NCBI GenBank assembly: GCA_947491985.1
Contig: CANLLR010000004.1
Span: 62,001 to 126,000 of the forward strand
DNA length: 64,000 bases
Direction: 5' to 3'
Source of the DNA: Flavobacteriaceae bacterium
GTDB lineage: Bacteria; Bacteroidota; Bacteroidia; Flavobacteriales; Flavobacteriaceae
In this document: positions 62,468 to 64,000 of the stretch, in pieces
Numbering within the stretch: the first letter of the stretch is position 1
How the letters are laid out: each line of letters starts with the position of its first letter
Made by a program: the position numbers and the translations under genes
Notes under the pieces: generated by a model
Told to the model about the DNA's origin: nothing
The model's database searches: none
What the model saw: the letters and a program-made list of their open reading frames with translations, nothing else

Positions 62468-63616
62468 TTATTTAAAAGGATTGCGTTCTTGCCAAACCGT
62501 TTCGGGTTCTAAATAGGTAAAGAGGCGCGGCATAAATCGATCAATAAGTGGCATTTCGTGCTTTATAAATCCGTACATTTTTTGCGGTTTTGCGCCTACA
62601 GAACTCTTGATTTCTAAAGCCGTTCGTGCAAAAATAATCTCTTTAAATCCTTTGTTTATCGAATACGCAATCATGTCATAAAGCATGTTCAGATAGAGCA
62701 TTTTTTCTTTCTGAATTGAATCGTCATAACCCAAAAAGTAGGTGTCTATTGTGCTTCCGTTTTTAATAAGTGTATTGAATCCGATGAGTTTATCTTCTAA
62801 AAAGTAGCCATAAAAAAGAAAGTTATCTTTCATGATTTCTTTAAAAACCCTAAAGTGATTTTTAGCCAAGAAGAAGGTGTTAAAAGGAGCGTTATTGGCC
62901 ACATGAAAGTACAAATCGTAAATGATATCTTCGTATTTGATAATGTCTTCGAGATGCAATTTTCGTTTTAAAACATCAGCCGATTTCTTTCGAGCCCGTT
63001 TGTATTGATCGCGGTATTTTTTTGATAATGCTGCAATATAATCGTCGTTTGATTTCCATTGCGATGGAATTTCAAAAACCATATTGGGTTGTGTAGAAAA
63101 TTGATAATGATTCGAAAAACCCGACATCTTAAAGTCGGTCGCGATGACTTCTTCAAAATCTTTAAACGAAGTAATGTGAATTTTTTCCCCTTTCCTTTTA
63201 AAATATAGTTTCAAAGCATCGGCCGCTTTTTTTAATGTTGTGATAGCCATTTTCGCATCAGTTTTTTCCGAAAAAGCATACGCATTTTGTCCAGTTAGCA
63301 TATTGTTTCCAATGAATAAAACATGCGAACAAAAATTCTTAAAAACAAAATTCCGTACCGATGTTTTGATGCATTTATCACGCTCTCCAAACGAAGTCAA
63401 TTGATTGATGTCTAAAAATTGGGAAAGCGCAATACCAATCAATTTGTCTTCGTGAAACAAACCAATATAATGGCAAACCATATTGTTGGGAGACGACCGT
63501 TCAAGTACTTCAAGGTATTCTTTGGTAAGAAAAATAGTGGAAGCGGCTAAATCATTCCATTTTGCTGGAAGTTCCGAAACATATGAAAAAAGGGTAAAGG
63601 AGTAACTTGAATTCAA
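62468..63616 (-). CDS. GNAT/FemAB-like acyltransferase-fold protein
   Basis: A 382-residue soluble protein of the peptidoglycan-biosynthesis/recognition type, a tandem GNAT fold related to FemAB. The C-terminal half shows the KKYRDQYKRARKKS segment, NTFFLAKNHFRVF, the FYGYFLEDKLIGFNTLI strand pair and YDMIAYSINKGFKEIIFARTALEIKSSVGA, typical of the family. The start is TTG 63616, the only start compatible with the promoter box at 63636-63643. Substrate unknown; aminoacyl transfer is one option. Confidence 0.8.
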   Translation of the reverse strand: MNSSYSFTLFSYVSELPAKWNDLAASTIFLTKEYLEVLERSSPNNMVCHYIGLFHEDKLIGIALSQFLDINQLTSFGERDKCIKTSVRNFVFKNFCSHVLFIGNNMLTGQNAYAFSEKTDAKMAITTLKKAADALKLYFKRKGEKIHITSFKDFEEVIATDFKMSGFSNHYQFSTQPNMVFEIPSQWKSNDDYIAALSKKYRDQYKRARKKSADVLKRKLHLEDIIKYEDIIYDLYFHVANNAPFNTFFLAKNHFRVFKEIMKDNFLFYGYFLEDKLIGFNTLIKNGSTIDTYFLGYDDSIQKEKMLYLNMLYDMIAYSINKGFKEIIFARTALEIKSSVGAKPQKMYGFIKHEMPLIDRFMPRLFTYLEPETVWQERNPFK

Positions 63617-63635
63617 AATGCGGGTCAGGTTTGGT

Positions 63636-63643
63636 CAAATTTA
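63636..63643 (-). promoter_or_regulatory. -7 box of the GNAT/FemAB-like gene
   Basis: TAAATTTG on minus, exact TANNTTTG match, 20 bases before the TTG start. Confidence 0.55.
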
Positions 63644-63702
63644 AATATTAAATTGTTTTTTATGGATTATTTGATTTTTATTTAACTAATTTTAAATAAA
63701 AA

Positions 63703-63981
63703 ATGGAAATCATACCCACATCTAGCATTGCTATTGCATTAGAAAGTTTAAACGGTTGGAGTTTTGTTGAAAATGCTCTAGAAAAAAAGCTTCAATTCAA
63801 TGATTTTAAACAAGCACTCGGATTTATAGTTCAAGTTGGATTGCTTGCAGAAAAGCAAAATCACCATCCCAAATTAAATAATGTTTACAATAAAGTTACC
63901 CTTCGTTTATCGACTCATGATGCCCATGGTGTCACTCAAAAAGATATTGACTTAGCGAATGCCATTGATGCAATTCCATAA
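63703..63981 (+). CDS. 4a-hydroxytetrahydrobiopterin dehydratase (pterin-4a-carbinolamine dehydratase)
   Basis: A 92-residue enzyme that regenerates the pterin cofactor used by aromatic amino acid hydroxylases. The active-site segment NHHPKLNNVYNKVTLRLSTHD is intact, with His54-His55-Pro56, Tyr62-Asn63 and the closing His72-Asp73, then GVTQKDIDLA. Length matches the family norm. No phenylalanine hydroxylase gene is in the window. An A-run and a CCTCAC stretch begin after the stop, probably the start of a terminator cut by the window edge. Confidence 0.93.
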   Translation: MEIIPTSSIAIALESLNGWSFVENALEKKLQFNDFKQALGFIVQVGLLAEKQNHHPKLNNVYNKVTLRLSTHDAHGVTQKDIDLANAIDAIP

Positions 63982-64000
63982 AAAAACCTCACTTTGTATT

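Overview
The window reads as chromosomal DNA of a Flavobacterium-like member of the Flavobacteriaceae (Bacteroidota). Evidence seen directly: AT-rich DNA, gliding genes gldB, gldC and gldKLMN, a type IX secretion C-terminal sorting domain, a short primary sigma factor lacking region 1.1, exosortase XrtF with its partner, and promoter boxes of the Bacteroidota type (TTG, about 20 bases, TANNTTTG). No prophage, plasmid, insertion sequence or CRISPR array is visible. Most of the window is conserved core genome.

Layout. 1-6.2 kb: the 3' end of dnaG, a LuxR-type response regulator, nadE, the gldB-gldC pair, engB and an alpha/beta hydrolase. 6.2-22.2 kb: a complete Bacteroidota division and cell wall cluster on the plus strand (mraZ rsmH ftsL ftsI murE mraY murD ftsW murG murC ftsQ ftsA ftsZ), with a three-unit MraZ operator upstream and a terminator after ftsZ; murF and ddl are not in it. 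22.2-29.8 kb: yqeY, tRNA-Arg with a repeat-rich flank, an MtfA-like peptidase, a T9SS cargo protein, rpe, a stack of duplicated terminators, the primary sigma factor, and a small accessory-looking set (XRE-type regulator diverging from a lipoprotein and an outer-membrane-like protein). 29.8-34 kb: rpsO-pnp, a free methionine-R-sulfoxide reductase-like GAF protein, xrtF and its partner. 34-41 kb: a Cys-rich HYC_CC_PP protein, a TonB-dependent receptor and an HMA protein (a probable copper or other soft-metal set), a DUF2490 protein, DedA, and a large plug-domain protein. 41-48 kb, minus strand: miaB, a sigma-54-type activator, lptE, a TPR-like gene, secG, groES, groEL. 48-57 kb: topA, an arginase-fold gene that has lost metal ligands, and gldKLMN, the T9SS/gliding motor and ring genes. 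57-64 kb: an FAD oxidoreductase, DUF983, an ABC-F protein, an App1-type phosphatase, a lipid kinase, a GNAT/FemAB-like protein and pterin dehydratase.

How the parts fit: the cluster at 6-22 kb builds peptidoglycan precursors and the division ring. gldB/C and gldKLMN serve gliding and T9SS export, and the protein at 24.3-25.3 kb is a likely T9SS client. The miaB-to-groEL run combines tRNA modification, outer-membrane biogenesis (lptE), export (secG) and folding.

Intergenic DNA carries at least five copies of a hairpin-forming repeat framed by AGCTAATCCTGC and TCAGGGCTA-like ends, plus several short tandem or inverted repeats. The most interesting leads are the pseudoenzyme-like arginase homologue next to gldK, the regulator/lipoprotein/outer-membrane gene set with helically spaced operator half-sites, the Cys-rich metal cassette, and the interspersed repeat family. 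I did not find a convincing wholly new system.
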